Notes: generated by a model from the letters alone, not told the origin. A DNA stretch of 64,000 bases from Actinomycetota bacterium (GCA_947372165.1 CANBSP010000002.1:62001-126000), one strand, 5' to 3'. Numbered from the stretch's first letter, positions 45,035-52,817 are shown. Made by a program: numbers and translations.

Positions 45035-48000
45035 TCACTCACTAACTGCTCGCTCACGAGAGTTGAGATTACGCCACTTCTCATACGATGCACCTAGCTC
45101 CCACGCCTTTGTGGCCCGAATAGATAGGCCTCGCGGGCCGGTTCGGCGAATCTCCCCGCGGACTAAGAAGAGTTGTGAGCTATAGAGCAGTGCGGCAGAG
45201 CTCTCTTGGACATCTTCAAAGAAGGTAATGTCATTACAACCATAACTATCATCGATAGTGAGGAAGATGACCCTTCGGCCAGAACGAACTGGCGGGGTTT
45301 GAAGCGCAACTTTCACGCCAGCAACAAGGACTGTGCTTCCTGCGCGATGGTGGATCAACTCAGAGGATTTCACTGCTCCGATCTCATTGAGGAAATCACC
45401 ATAGAAATGAAGCATGTGATGAGAGATATCCATGCCGGTGAGATTGATCTCGTTCTGAACTTTCTCTGACTGCGTGAGATCGGCAAGCCCGGTTGGCTGA
45501 AGAGGTGGTGGTGTTAACCCGAGGGTGAGTTGGCTATTAGAACTCCTAGAGTTCCTAGAGTTCCTAGAGTTCCTAGAGTTCCTAGAGCTCTTTGATGAGG
45601 ATAATTTATAGAGATCCTGGGCATAGAGCATGAGATCTCTTCTATTGAGTGATCCCTCTACTGGTTCGGCATGAAGTCCATGCAAGTGATCAAAGGCACC
45701 GACCAAGATCAGCGCTTGTGCAGTTGGATATGAAGAGCCAGAACGGATAACAAAATCACCCAGATCAAGGTAAGGGCGAGCGCGAAGAATCTTCTCAATC
45801 TCATTCTCACTAATTCCTGCAATATCGCTGATAGCCATACGAATCGCATAACCTCGAGCATCCGGTAATGAAAGTGGCGACCCAGTACTCGCAAGATCTG
45901 GTGCAAGGTAGGGTGCCCGTACTACATGAGGAGATTGGCTATCTATCTTCTCTACTCGATAGCTACGATCAGATGCATTGATATCGATAGGCGCAATTGC
46001 GATTCCCCATTGGCGAGCTTCATCGAGAATTAATCGCTTTGGGTACATCCCTGGATCATGAGTAAGTGCACCTGCAATAAAAGCTGCAGTGTGATGGGCT
46101 TTAAGCCATGCAGATTGATAGGTAGGGAGTGCAAAGGCGGCGGCATGTGCTTTACAGAATCCAAAGGAGGCGAAGGCGCGCAGAACCTCCCAGACCTTAT
46201 CGATCACTTTCATCTCAAAGCCTTGGGCGAGGGATATCGGATAGAACCAATCACAGACAATCTGTTGACCCTCGAAGGTGCCTAGTTGGCGGCGGCGTTC
46301 ATCTGATTCAGCCAGCGTCGAGCCAGTCATCGCTGCGATAAGGCGTATTACCTGCTCATGGAAGACAACCACTCCCTCGGTCTCATCCAAGATCGGATCA
46401 AGTGCTGGGTGCAGCGTCATGCGAGATCGATGGCCGTGGCGAGTATTGATGAAGGGGGTAATCATGTCGCTCTTCACCGGGCCTGGCCGGAAGAGAGAGA
46501 TATCGATAATCAAATCGGTAAAGGTTGAGGGCGCAAATTTTCCGACCAGCTCGCGTTGACCAGGGCTCTCTACTTGGAAGATTCCTAAGGTGCGAGTTGA
46601 TTTTATAAGATCAAATGTCTCTTTATCCTTGAGCGAGATTGCATCGATATCAACCGCCTCGCCCTCCACTCTCTCAATCTCAGAGAGCGCATAGGAGATC
46701 GCAGATTGCATGCGCACGCCAAGGACATCAAGCTTTAAGAGTCCAATCGCCTCGACATCATCTTTATCGAAGTAGAGCATCGGATAGTTGCTAGCATTTC
46801 TTAGCGTTGGAGAAACATCCATTAACTTTGCATCAGAGAGCACAATCGCACATGGGTGCATCGAGAGGTGGCGAGGCAGGCCATCAATTCGCCCTGCTAG
46901 CTCGATCGCCATCTTCATAATCGGCGTATCTAGTTTGAGATGCTTAAGCTCTGGCAGATTGGCTAGCGCCTTACCAATATTCTTCGCTCGAATATGAGGC
47001 ATCGATTTTGCAATGAGATCGATCTCCATCGGAGATATGCCGAGAGCGGCACCGACATCTCGGATGGCATGGCGAGCTCGATAGGTATCAACCATCGCAA
47101 CCGTGGCAGTTCGTTCGCTGCCATATCGATCAAAGATTGCATCGTAGATCTCAAGCCTTCTCGCCGACTCAACATCGATATCGATATCTGGTAACTCACC
47201 TCGCAGGGTTGAGCAGAATCGTTCCATCAAGAGGCCTTGCTCTATTGGTTCGACGCCAGAGATCCCTAAGAGATAGCAGATGAGGGATCCCGCACCACTT
47301 CCCCGTGCCGCTACGCGGATTCCTCGTTCGCGTGCCATATCCGTAATATCGGCGACGGTGAGAAAGTAGGATTCAAAACCGAGAGTGCTAATCGTTGCTA
47401 ACTCTTCTTCGAGTCTTGTAGCAGCAGCGACCGAGTCGGCGGCTGAGTATCTGCGCAAGAGCCCACTCTCTGCCCGACTGCGAAGTTGGCGCGTCATATC
47501 TGCATGGTTCTTTGCTCCTACAACGCTGCTCTCTGGCAGGTGGACTCCCCCCAATCCAATATCGCGGCGGGGTGAGAGGTGAGATCTCTCGGCAAAGAGT
47601 TGGGTATCTCTGAGAAGAGAGCTGCCATCTCGCTCACCAGCCATCCTTGCAATCTCATGAGCAACAAAGGCCATCTCCTCATCACTCTTGAGATATCCCT
47701 CGCTATTGCGCCGTTCGACATTGCTCTGATGGAGCGGAACTAAGAGTCTGGCTGAATCTAAGACATCTGCGACTGGACCATCGCAACGGTCGAGCATTCG
47801 CGCTGCATTGGTGAGTACTGCAGGAATCTTATGGTCGCGCGCAAAGCCGAGCGCCTTTGCTGCATAGGGAGTTGAGAGTGGACCATCACCTCTCACAAGA
47901 TGCGATGTGCACTCAATAATCTGTTCGGCAAAGAGATCTCGAGTGGCGTTATAGATTGAGATCGCAGAGTCATATTTACGTGCGGCGATACTCTGCGCAA

Positions 48001-48382
48001 GTTGTGAATCGTGGCCATGCATAATGAAGAGATCTGAAGAGTAGCGAGATTCCTGCTCGAGAATTTCATAGGTAAGAAGGTTCTCGCTATTTGATCTATT
48101 GATGGCGCTGATGAGGCGATAGAGCGCCGAGAGCTTTCCTGATTGAGCAAGAAGTGTCACGCGATACTTCTTCTGAATAAAACTGAGATTTACTCCCAGG
48201 ATGGGTGCGATCCCATGAGCTTCACAACTTTGTGCAAAACGAATCGCGCCAGCCATTCCATCACGATCAGTGAGGGCAAGTGATCCCATCCCCAAATCTG
48301 CCGCCTTAGCAACGAGCGCGTCAGGTTGGGCTGTTCCATATTTAAAGGAGTAGCCACTTGAGAGGTGCAGGTGAGTAAACAT
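45035..48382 (-). CDS. dnaE2: Error-prone DNA polymerase III alpha-like subunit
   Basis: DnaE2 (1115 aa) resembles DnaE but has an altered PHP start, FTHLHLSSGYSFKYGTA, instead of the HLHVHTEYS of the replicative enzyme at 14312. The polymerase core is intact: VAARGSGAGSLICYLLG, PDIDIDVESARRLE, GIFQVESPGQRELV and FGFCKAHAAAFA. DnaE2 enzymes perform SOS mutagenesis. A Ser-Arg-Asn repeat (about residues 932-948) links the core to the C-terminal OB part. Start ATG 48382 chosen from the conserved beginning; an open frame continues upstream into the neighbour. It is the middle gene of a three-gene cassette led by an SOS box. Confidence 0.92.
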   Translation of the reverse strand: MFTHLHLSSGYSFKYGTAQPDALVAKAADLGMGSLALTDRDGMAGAIRFAQSCEAHGIAPILGVNLSFIQKKYRVTLLAQSGKLSALYRLISAINRSNSENLLTYEILEQESRYSSDLFIMHGHDSQLAQSIAARKYDSAISIYNATRDLFAEQIIECTSHLVRGDGPLSTPYAAKALGFARDHKIPAVLTNAARMLDRCDGPVADVLDSARLLVPLHQSNVERRNSEGYLKSDEEMAFVAHEIARMAGERDGSSLLRDTQLFAERSHLSPRRDIGLGGVHLPESSVVGAKNHADMTRQLRSRAESGLLRRYSAADSVAAATRLEEELATISTLGFESYFLTVADITDMARERGIRVAARGSGAGSLICYLLGISGVEPIEQGLLMERFCSTLRGELPDIDIDVESARRLEIYDAIFDRYGSERTATVAMVDTYRARHAIRDVGAALGISPMEIDLIAKSMPHIRAKNIGKALANLPELKHLKLDTPIMKMAIELAGRIDGLPRHLSMHPCAIVLSDAKLMDVSPTLRNASNYPMLYFDKDDVEAIGLLKLDVLGVRMQSAISYALSEIERVEGEAVDIDAISLKDKETFDLIKSTRTLGIFQVESPGQRELVGKFAPSTFTDLIIDISLFRPGPVKSDMITPFINTRHGHRSRMTLHPALDPILDETEGVVVFHEQVIRLIAAMTGSTLAESDERRRQLGTFEGQQIVCDWFYPISLAQGFEMKVIDKVWEVLRAFASFGFCKAHAAAFALPTYQSAWLKAHHTAAFIAGALTHDPGMYPKRLILDEARQWGIAIAPIDINASDRSYRVEKIDSQSPHVVRAPYLAPDLASTGSPLSLPDARGYAIRMAISDIAGISENEIEKILRARPYLDLGDFVIRSGSSYPTAQALILVGAFDHLHGLHAEPVEGSLNRRDLMLYAQDLYKLSSSKSSRNSRNSRNSRNSRSSNSQLTLGLTPPPLQPTGLADLTQSEKVQNEINLTGMDISHHMLHFYGDFLNEIGAVKSSELIHHRAGSTVLVAGVKVALQTPPVRSGRRVIFLTIDDSYGCNDITFFEDVQESSAALLYSSQLFLVRGEIRRTGPRGLSIRATKAWELGASYEKWRNLNSRERAVSE
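45542..45589. repeat. 9-bp tandem repeat inside dnaE2
   Basis: Four perfect GTTCCTAGA units with one diverged unit and a partial flank. They encode SRNSRNSRNSRN in a linker of DnaE2. The unit is in frame, so copy changes would alter only linker length. Confidence 0.88.
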
Positions 48383-48404
48383 GGCGAATGCGAAGTGCTC
48401 TTCC

Positions 48405-48827
48405 TTATGCCGGCCGTGATGTCGGGCGGATCTGCCACTGTCCAGTGATCTCATCGAGTTCGATCTCAAAGGTAGCGAGCGCACCAACCGGTGCCGCCTC
48501 TACTCGCCAGATTGCGCGAGCCCCATCATCAAAGATGGATTGTTCGAGATGCTTCTGGTGGTGCAGACGCATCCCATCATCGATCCGATTCCACCACCCA
48601 CCAGATTCGCGCCAGCGAGAGAGAACGGCATGGATATGAAAGCGCTTGCCTTTGTAGAGGAACTCGATGGGTTCACCTTCGGGCGCCAATACAGCTGGTA
48701 TGGCTGGTATGGCTGGTATGGCTGGTATGGCTGATACAGCTGACACAGCTGGTACGGCCGATACAGAGGGACCCACTGGCTCGGCTGAGCGGGCGGGGGT
48801 GGCTGGGGTTTGAGTTGATTCGAACAT
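48405..48827 (-). CDS. DUF6504-like small protein, first gene of the mutagenesis cassette
   Basis: A 140-residue protein. Residues about 20-50 are a Val/Ser/Ala/Pro and Ile/Pro/Ala repeat from a 9-bp tandem; the rest holds EPIEFLYKGKRFHIHAVLSRWRE, WWNRID, AIWRVEA and a short beta-rich end (FEIELDEITGQWQI). This matches, from memory, the DUF6504 domain found beside Y-family polymerases and DnaE2 in Actinobacteria. Its ATG lies in the centre of a perfect palindromic SOS box. A role as an accessory mutasome subunit is inferred from position. Confidence 0.7.
   Translation of the reverse strand: MFESTQTPATPARSAEPVGPSVSAVPAVSAVSAIPAIPAIPAIPAVLAPEGEPIEFLYKGKRFHIHAVLSRWRESGGWWNRIDDGMRLHHQKHLEQSIFDDGARAIWRVEAAPVGALATFEIELDEITGQWQIRPTSRPA
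48694..48756. repeat. 9-bp tandem repeat in the DUF6504-like gene
   Basis: Seven 9-bp units; four are identical GCTGGTATG and three are variants. They encode IPA/VSA/VPA triplets between the N-terminus and the conserved domain. Confidence 0.88.
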
Positions 48828-48836
48828 ATGTTCGAA
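48819..48836. promoter_or_regulatory. LexA/SOS box over the start codon of the mutagenesis cassette
   Basis: TTCGAACATATGTTCGAA is a perfect 18-bp palindrome and contains TCGAAC-N4-GTTCGA, the LexA site of Actinobacteria. The minus-strand ATG at 48827 is its central ATG. Repressor bound here would cover the transcription start. Confidence 0.88.
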
Positions 48837-48841
48837 AGATA
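48836..48841 (-). promoter_or_regulatory. Probable -10 box of the mutagenesis cassette
   Basis: TATCTT on the minus strand, 8 nt before the ATG and touching the SOS box, so LexA would block this promoter directly. Confidence 0.5.
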
Positions 48842-48871
48842 GTCCTCCCCACCGACAGTGGCAAGGCTGGC

Positions 48872-48916
48872 CTGATTCCCCTGATTCCCCTGATTCCCCT
48901 GATTCCCCTGATTGGC
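48872..48916. repeat. 9-bp tandem repeat in the divergent gap before the TauE gene
   Basis: Four perfect CTGATTCCC units and a partial fifth occupy the intergenic region between the SOS cassette and the TauE/SafE gene. This copy is not in a convincing coding frame. Confidence 0.88.
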
Positions 48917-48950
48917 AGGCAGAAGCTCACATACCTGCCACCATAAGCCC

Positions 48951-49700
48951 ATGGTCCTCATACAGGCGCTCCTTGCCGGCTGCTTTATCGGCTCGGTATT
49001 GGGTTTTGTAGGCGCAGGCGGTGCGATGGTCTCTGTCCCCATCCTGCTCTACATCTTCCACTTCACGAACCAGCAGGCGACGATCGCAGCTCTTGTCATT
49101 GTGGGTCTTGCTGCAGCATCTGGGGTCATTCCAAAATTCAAGAGCAAAGAAGTTCTTGTTCGAGAAGCGGTCTCCATCTGGGCGATTGGCCTGGTCGCAA
49201 CCCTCTCCATGACAGCGCTGGCAAGCCATATACATCCCAACGTTCTGCACATCGGTTTTGCACTCGTTCTCATTGTTGCAGGTGGCTCAATGCTTCGTGG
49301 ACCCATCACGGCAGACCCAGAACACCGGATGTCTCTACCAGTTCTCATCCTCGTATCACTGATTGTCGGCACACTCACTGGCCTCTTCGGTATCGGTGGC
49401 GGCTTTCTTGCCATTCCAGTACTCGTCCTCTTTTATAACACGCCCCAAAATAAGGCGGCCGGGACATCACTGCTGATCATCACGATGAACTGTGCAACAT
49501 CATTTTTTGAACGCTATAAGAGTTGGCACGTCGTGGAGTGGAAGACACCCTTCACCATTGCACTGGTTGCAATCGTCATCTCGCGCCTGGCATCTCAGCG
49601 GAGCGGAAAGGTAAATGCCAAGCTGCTACGTAGAGCATTTGGTTATCTGCTCTTTAGCCTCTCGGCATTCACCATCCTTAAAACTTTCTTCCTCAACTAA
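48951..49700 (+). CDS. TauE/SafE-family membrane transporter
   Basis: A 249-residue protein of seven or eight hydrophobic segments with the family pattern in two halves: FIGSVLGFVGAGGAMVSVPIL (cut here at 20: FIGSVLGFVGAGGAMVSVPI) near the N-terminus and GTLTGLFGIGGGFLAIPVL in the middle. The family exports sulfite, sulfonates or other anions. Start is ATG 48951 (MVLIQALLAG). No neighbouring gene reveals the substrate. Confidence 0.85.
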   Translation: MVLIQALLAGCFIGSVLGFVGAGGAMVSVPILLYIFHFTNQQATIAALVIVGLAAASGVIPKFKSKEVLVREAVSIWAIGLVATLSMTALASHIHPNVLHIGFALVLIVAGGSMLRGPITADPEHRMSLPVLILVSLIVGTLTGLFGIGGGFLAIPVLVLFYNTPQNKAAGTSLLIITMNCATSFFERYKSWHVVEWKTPFTIALVAIVISRLASQRSGKVNAKLLRRAFGYLLFSLSAFTILKTFFLN

Positions 49701-49718
49701 CCTCAGTTAAGTCCGTAT

Positions 49719-50660
49719 CTAGCTCTTGCGCTGATACCACTTTCGCCAGATCAGTCGATGAACCGGTATCCAGTAAGGGATTCGAGAGATAATCGGTAAC
49801 AATGGCAAGAAGATCAAACCAAGGCTCAAGACTCCCATCAGTGACATCACAAGGATGTCAGCATTGCCTGACGATTTGAATGGTTCGATCTGATACCAGA
49901 GTGAATAGAGCCACAACCATGATTGGCCCGGCCATGATCCAGTCTCATTCATGACGCCCCATTGATCGCCACTTAAATGTTGAGCTGCAGCTTTATCTGG
50001 GAAATAAGTACCACTATCTGCCAAGAAGAGTAGAGGCTTTGTAAAGTTAGTAGGGAGGTTGGTATCACTTGTTGTGAGTGCGCCGTCGAGCGCGCCACTC
50101 TTGGCCATCGAAAAGAGCGATGTCACAAGTGTTGGAACCGGTCCAAACTTTCCAGTGGGGTCGGCGATCGATAAGGCTTTTCCATCCTTTGAGAGTGCGT
50201 CGGCGTATGCACTTGCCCACTCAATCTCCTGCTTCGCAGAAGCTGCGCCCCAGGTAGCGATGGCGGATTTCGTCACGCTATCAGGCTCGATTGAGAGCGG
50301 TTCAATCACAAAACTCTTTGCTGGGTCGATTGGAATGCGAACGCCTGCGATCTTCCCCAGGTTCACTGGGCCAATATTTTGACCGCTGCCATTGGTGTTA
50401 TATGGCGGACCATAGGAAGCGCTCGTAGTCGTTCCAGCGAGCTCACCTGCCGCTGTCTGCACGAAATCTGCCGGAGCCTCGGTCGCCCAGGATTGCATCG
50501 TGAGCGCCTTCTCATCCGGAGAACTGAAGAGTGCAGCGAGTGAGAGAGCAAGGAAACCGACCACGACGACTGCAATGACGATCTCTTTCACAAGATCATA
50601 TTCACGAAGCGGGCCACTCCATTTTTTCGATGGATCAATACTTGAACGGTTATATTTCAT
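49719..50660 (-). CDS. Cytochrome b subunit IV-like protein with large extracytoplasmic insert
   Basis: A 313-residue protein, last gene of the split cytochrome b operon. One membrane helix (about 27-49), then about 190 mostly polar residues (about 50-240) rich in Ala, Ser and Thr, then WPGQSWLWLYSLWYQIEP and one or two hydrophobic helices (DILVMSLMGVLSLGLIFLPL). The end region resembles the C-terminal cytochrome b/subunit IV fold around the Qo site, but the usual PEWY motif is not seen. No CxxCH is present. The insert has no recognised domain. It starts 2 nt after the b6-like gene. The call rests on gene order plus weak motif likeness. Confidence 0.6.
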   Translation of the reverse strand: MKYNRSSIDPSKKWSGPLREYDLVKEIVIAVVVVGFLALSLAALFSSPDEKALTMQSWATEAPADFVQTAAGELAGTTTSASYGPPYNTNGSGQNIGPVNLGKIAGVRIPIDPAKSFVIEPLSIEPDSVTKSAIATWGAASAKQEIEWASAYADALSKDGKALSIADPTGKFGPVPTLVTSLFSMAKSGALDGALTTSDTNLPTNFTKPLLFLADSGTYFPDKAAAQHLSGDQWGVMNETGSWPGQSWLWLYSLWYQIEPFKSSGNADILVMSLMGVLSLGLIFLPLLPIISRIPYWIPVHRLIWRKWYQRKS

Positions 50661-50662
50661 CG

Positions 50663-51271
50663 TTACTCTCCTGCCTCATCAATAGGTGGTACAACGCCTC
50701 TTTTGCGAACCAGTATTACGTGCCAGATCACAATCGCGCCAAGTGCAAGTGGAAGGAGTGAAACGTGCAGCAGAATCGCCTGGCCAGTATTGAGAGTGTT
50801 AAAGAAGGCGCCGATGCCTACCGCATTGAAGCCATCTTTAGCCTGGGTGGCAATCCACTGTGAATCGAAGTTAGTTTGAATAATGTAACCGGTAAAACCC
50901 GTGATGATCGATGCGAAGAATGCAAGACACCCTGTGATCCAGGTAGCGAGTCTTCGACCACGCCATGCTGCCATCCAGAATTTGCCCCAAAGGTGCACAA
51001 CCATGAAGACGAAGAAGAGTTCGACGCTCCAGAGGTGAACTGAGTTCACATAGTGGCCGATCTTGGAGGTGTGCCACCATTCTGGACCTTCAAGGGTGAG
51101 ATAGAGGCCAGAGGCGATTAGCATAATAAAGGCTGCGAGAGTGGCGACGCCAAAGATATAAATCCAGGAAGCAACGTAGGCAGGTTGATGATCGGGAAGG
51201 AGATCCTCAGGCTCAAACTTCTCTAAAGTGGCCGCCCTAACACGACCAGTCCATGATGCTTTCGCGCTCAC
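50663..51271 (-). CDS. Cytochrome b6-like diheme membrane subunit
   Basis: A 202-residue N-terminal cytochrome b domain standing alone. Four membrane helices (about 33-58, 77-100, 112-131, 166-188). Heme ligand pairs are His79/His93 and His169/His184. The second pair has 14 residues between, as in b6-type rather than bc1-type proteins. RKRGVVPP after the last helix is a normal b-domain end. No N-terminal Cys for a covalent heme ci. Actinobacteria normally have a fused QcrB of over 500 residues, so this split b6-like subunit is extra or divergent. It overlaps the small membrane gene by ATGA. Confidence 0.82.
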   Translation of the reverse strand: MSAKASWTGRVRAATLEKFEPEDLLPDHQPAYVASWIYIFGVATLAAFIMLIASGLYLTLEGPEWWHTSKIGHYVNSVHLWSVELFFVFMVVHLWGKFWMAAWRGRRLATWITGCLAFFASIITGFTGYIIQTNFDSQWIATQAKDGFNAVGIGAFFNTLNTGQAILLHVSLLPLALGAIVIWHVILVRKRGVVPPIDEAGE

Positions 51272-51474
51272 TTTTTACCTCCTGCTTTCGCGCTCTGGCT
51301 TTTAGGCTTTTCATCAGTAGTCTTTTCATGATTGGGAAAGGGCAGAAAGAGCGCGATCAGGAAGAGAACCGCCATCGAAATAATGATGGTGAGGTTTCCG
51401 GCCGAGACCGAAAATGGGCCGAAGCTCAGATAATGGGCAGGGTGGTTAAGGTCAATTGAGAATATTTTCAACAT
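51268..51474 (-). CDS. 68-residue single-helix membrane protein leading the cytochrome b operon
   Basis: One hydrophobic helix (about 25-46) after a short segment with HPAHYLSFGPFSVSAG, then a Lys-rich cytoplasmic tail. It overlaps the b6-like gene by ATGA and is probably a small structural subunit. I do not recognise a family. The PAHYLSFGPFSVSAGN segment could face the quinone side, but that is only a guess. Confidence 0.65.
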   Translation of the reverse strand: MLKIFSIDLNHPAHYLSFGPFSVSAGNLTIIISMAVLFLIALFLPFPNHEKTTDEKPKSQSAKAGGKK

Positions 51475-51650
51475 AATCTTTGGCTCTCCTTCTTGATTCT
51501 CTTGCTGGCCGGGCCTTACATGCGTGACTTACAGGCTCAATAATTGCCCAACGATTGAGAGTTGTTAGATAATTTACTTGTGCTAGCACTCAATTAAGAG
51601 GATGATGAAAATTACAACGAGCCACTCGGCTCAGGCCAGAGGAGATCACC
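51475..51650. other. Divergent promoter region between the cytochrome b operon and the HTH gene
   Basis: A 176-bp gap. On plus, TTGCCC and TAGATAAT are 16-17 bp apart and could form a promoter; further down GTGCTAGCAC is a 10-bp palindrome close to the HTH start. The minus-strand promoter for the cytochrome operon must also lie here but I cannot fix it. Confidence 0.35.
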
Positions 51651-51965
51651 ATGGATATCAGAATATTGATGCGAGATCTCACACCCTTTGAACGCCTTGT
51701 TGCCGAGCACATGTGCGATGGACTCTCAAACGCCGCGATTGCGCGCGAGACCGCTCACACTGAAAAGGTTATTGAGAACACAATCTCCCGCATGTCTAAA
51801 GCTTTTAGCATCCAATCCGGGCCTGATGTAAATCTGCGAGTCCTCCTTGCACTCGCCTATCGCGCGCACTTTGGGGATGGATCATTTGAGAAGCTTGGGC
51901 TCGACTGTGTTCATGCCGAAGTTGGTCCAGATGGGCGCACCTACTGCAATCGCCACCTCGATTAA
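51651..51965 (+). CDS. Short LuxR/GerE-type HTH protein
   Basis: A 104-residue protein made mostly of a LuxR-type DNA-binding domain (LTPFERLVAEHMCDGLSNAA, IARETAHTEKVIENTISRMS, residues about 10-55), without a receiver domain. The tail has two cysteines (LGLDCVHAEV and TYCNRHLD). A strong AGAGGAGA site precedes ATG. Divergence from the cytochrome b operon suggests it may control that operon; the cysteines might sense redox state or metal, which is speculation. Confidence 0.78.
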   Translation: MDIRILMRDLTPFERLVAEHMCDGLSNAAIARETAHTEKVIENTISRMSKAFSIQSGPDVNLRVLLALAYRAHFGDGSFEKLGLDCVHAEVGPDGRTYCNRHLD

Positions 51966-52069
51966 TCGCGGCTTCACTTCACACACTATTCTCTAGATCA
52001 CATCTGCTGTAGGGATAGCACTCGTATTTTTCCTATCGAATGACCTAACACTCCTCAATACTTAGCGCC

Positions 52070-52095
52070 AGATGAGATTTCTTCCTATCTCATCT
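52070..52095. other. 9-bp inverted repeat after the HTH gene
   Basis: AGATGAGAT (52070-52078) and ATCTCATCT (52087-52095) with an 8-nt loop. The stem is A/T-rich and followed by TTGT, so it may be a weak terminator for the HTH gene or an operator of the next gene. Confidence 0.4.
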
Positions 52096-52137
52096 TGTAC
52101 AAGTCGAATAGACATGAGTAGAGACGGGGATTGCAAA

Positions 52138-52728
52138 ATGAAGAGAAGAGCTTTCGATAGAATAACAAGCACAGTAGGTCTACTTCTAGCCGTTATTTTA
52201 TTGATCGGTGGCGGCCTCCTTACGTGGGGTGGAACGTTTGCTAATAACCAAGTGAAGGACCAACTTGCAGCACAGAAGATCACACTCCCTGCCGCTACAC
52301 ATAATCCAAAAGAGAGTGCCGATGTCACAGCCTTTTTCAAGGCTAATGGCGGAAAAATGATGACTACTGGTAAGCAAGCACAGATGTACGCAGATCACTA
52401 CATCGCCTTCCACCTTCAAGGCATTGGTGGCGGCAAGGTCTACTCTGAACTCTCAGGTGAAGAGATGGGTGTGAAAGCGGCGCTCACAGCAGATCCAACA
52501 AATGCTGTGCTCTCTGCAAAGGTTGCCGCACTTGACGGCCAAGTAAATACCGTCTTCAAGGGTGAATCGCTACGCGGAATGCTCTTGAATGCATATGCCT
52601 TCTGGCAACTCGGTCAGATAGCAATGATCGCTTCTTGGGTCACCTACTTTGGCGGATTGCTCTTCTTGATCTTGGCACTCATGGGCTTTGCTCATTCACG
52701 CAGAGCCTCTGAAGAGGATGCAATTTAA
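52138..52728 (+). CDS. Two-helix membrane protein of unknown function
   Basis: A 196-residue protein with an N-terminal helix (about 10-31), about 110 polar residues facing outside, and a C-terminal helix (about 163-186) ending in a short charged tail. Actinobacterial proteins of this shape are sometimes labelled aromatic ring-opening dioxygenase LigA; I see no dioxygenase motif and do not adopt that name. Motif-like segments are MYADHYIAFHLQGIGGGKVY and FKGESLRGMLLNAYAFWQLG. ATG 52138 follows GAGACGGGGA; the frame is open 22 codons further upstream but lacks support. A strong terminator follows. Confidence 0.72.
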   Translation: MKRRAFDRITSTVGLLLAVILLIGGGLLTWGGTFANNQVKDQLAAQKITLPAATHNPKESADVTAFFKANGGKMMTTGKQAQMYADHYIAFHLQGIGGGKVYSELSGEEMGVKAALTADPTNAVLSAKVAALDGQVNTVFKGESLRGMLLNAYAFWQLGQIAMIASWVTYFGGLLFLILALMGFAHSRRASEEDAI

Positions 52729-52761
52729 CGCTTCCAACCTTTTAGAGGGTTGAGAAGGTTG

Positions 52762-52798
52762 AGAAGAGAGCCCCTGCCAATCCCAGGGGCTCTCTTCT
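52762..52798 (+). terminator. Strong intrinsic terminator
   Basis: A perfect 15-bp stem (AGAAGAGAGCCCCTG and its complement) with a 7-nt loop, followed by a T/C-rich run. It ends the transcript of the two-helix membrane protein and separates it from the carotenoid operon starting 26 bp later. Confidence 0.9.
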
Positions 52799-52811
52799 TT
52801 CTTCTCTGAGA

Positions 52812-52817
52812 TAAACT
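52812..52817 (+). promoter_or_regulatory. Probable -10 box of a leaderless hydrolase/carotenoid mRNA
   Basis: TAAACT ends 6 nt before ATG 52824. Because the terminator stem ends at 52798, there is no room for a normal promoter plus leader; a -35 region would overlap the terminator arm. Confidence 0.6.

Noticed and set aside
48694-48916. CRISPR array
   Set aside because: The repeats are 9 bp, directly adjacent and without spacers, so they are minisatellites; no cas gene is nearby.
48491-49042. Frames of 151 and 180 residues over the 9-bp repeats near 48700-48900
   Set aside because: They are shadows of the DUF6504-like gene and repeat DNA, with biased composition and no family likeness.
51575-51605. 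CIRCE heat-shock operator near the HTH gene
   Set aside because: Only one half-site (CTAGCACTC) is present, without the GAGTGCTAA partner at the required 9-bp spacing.
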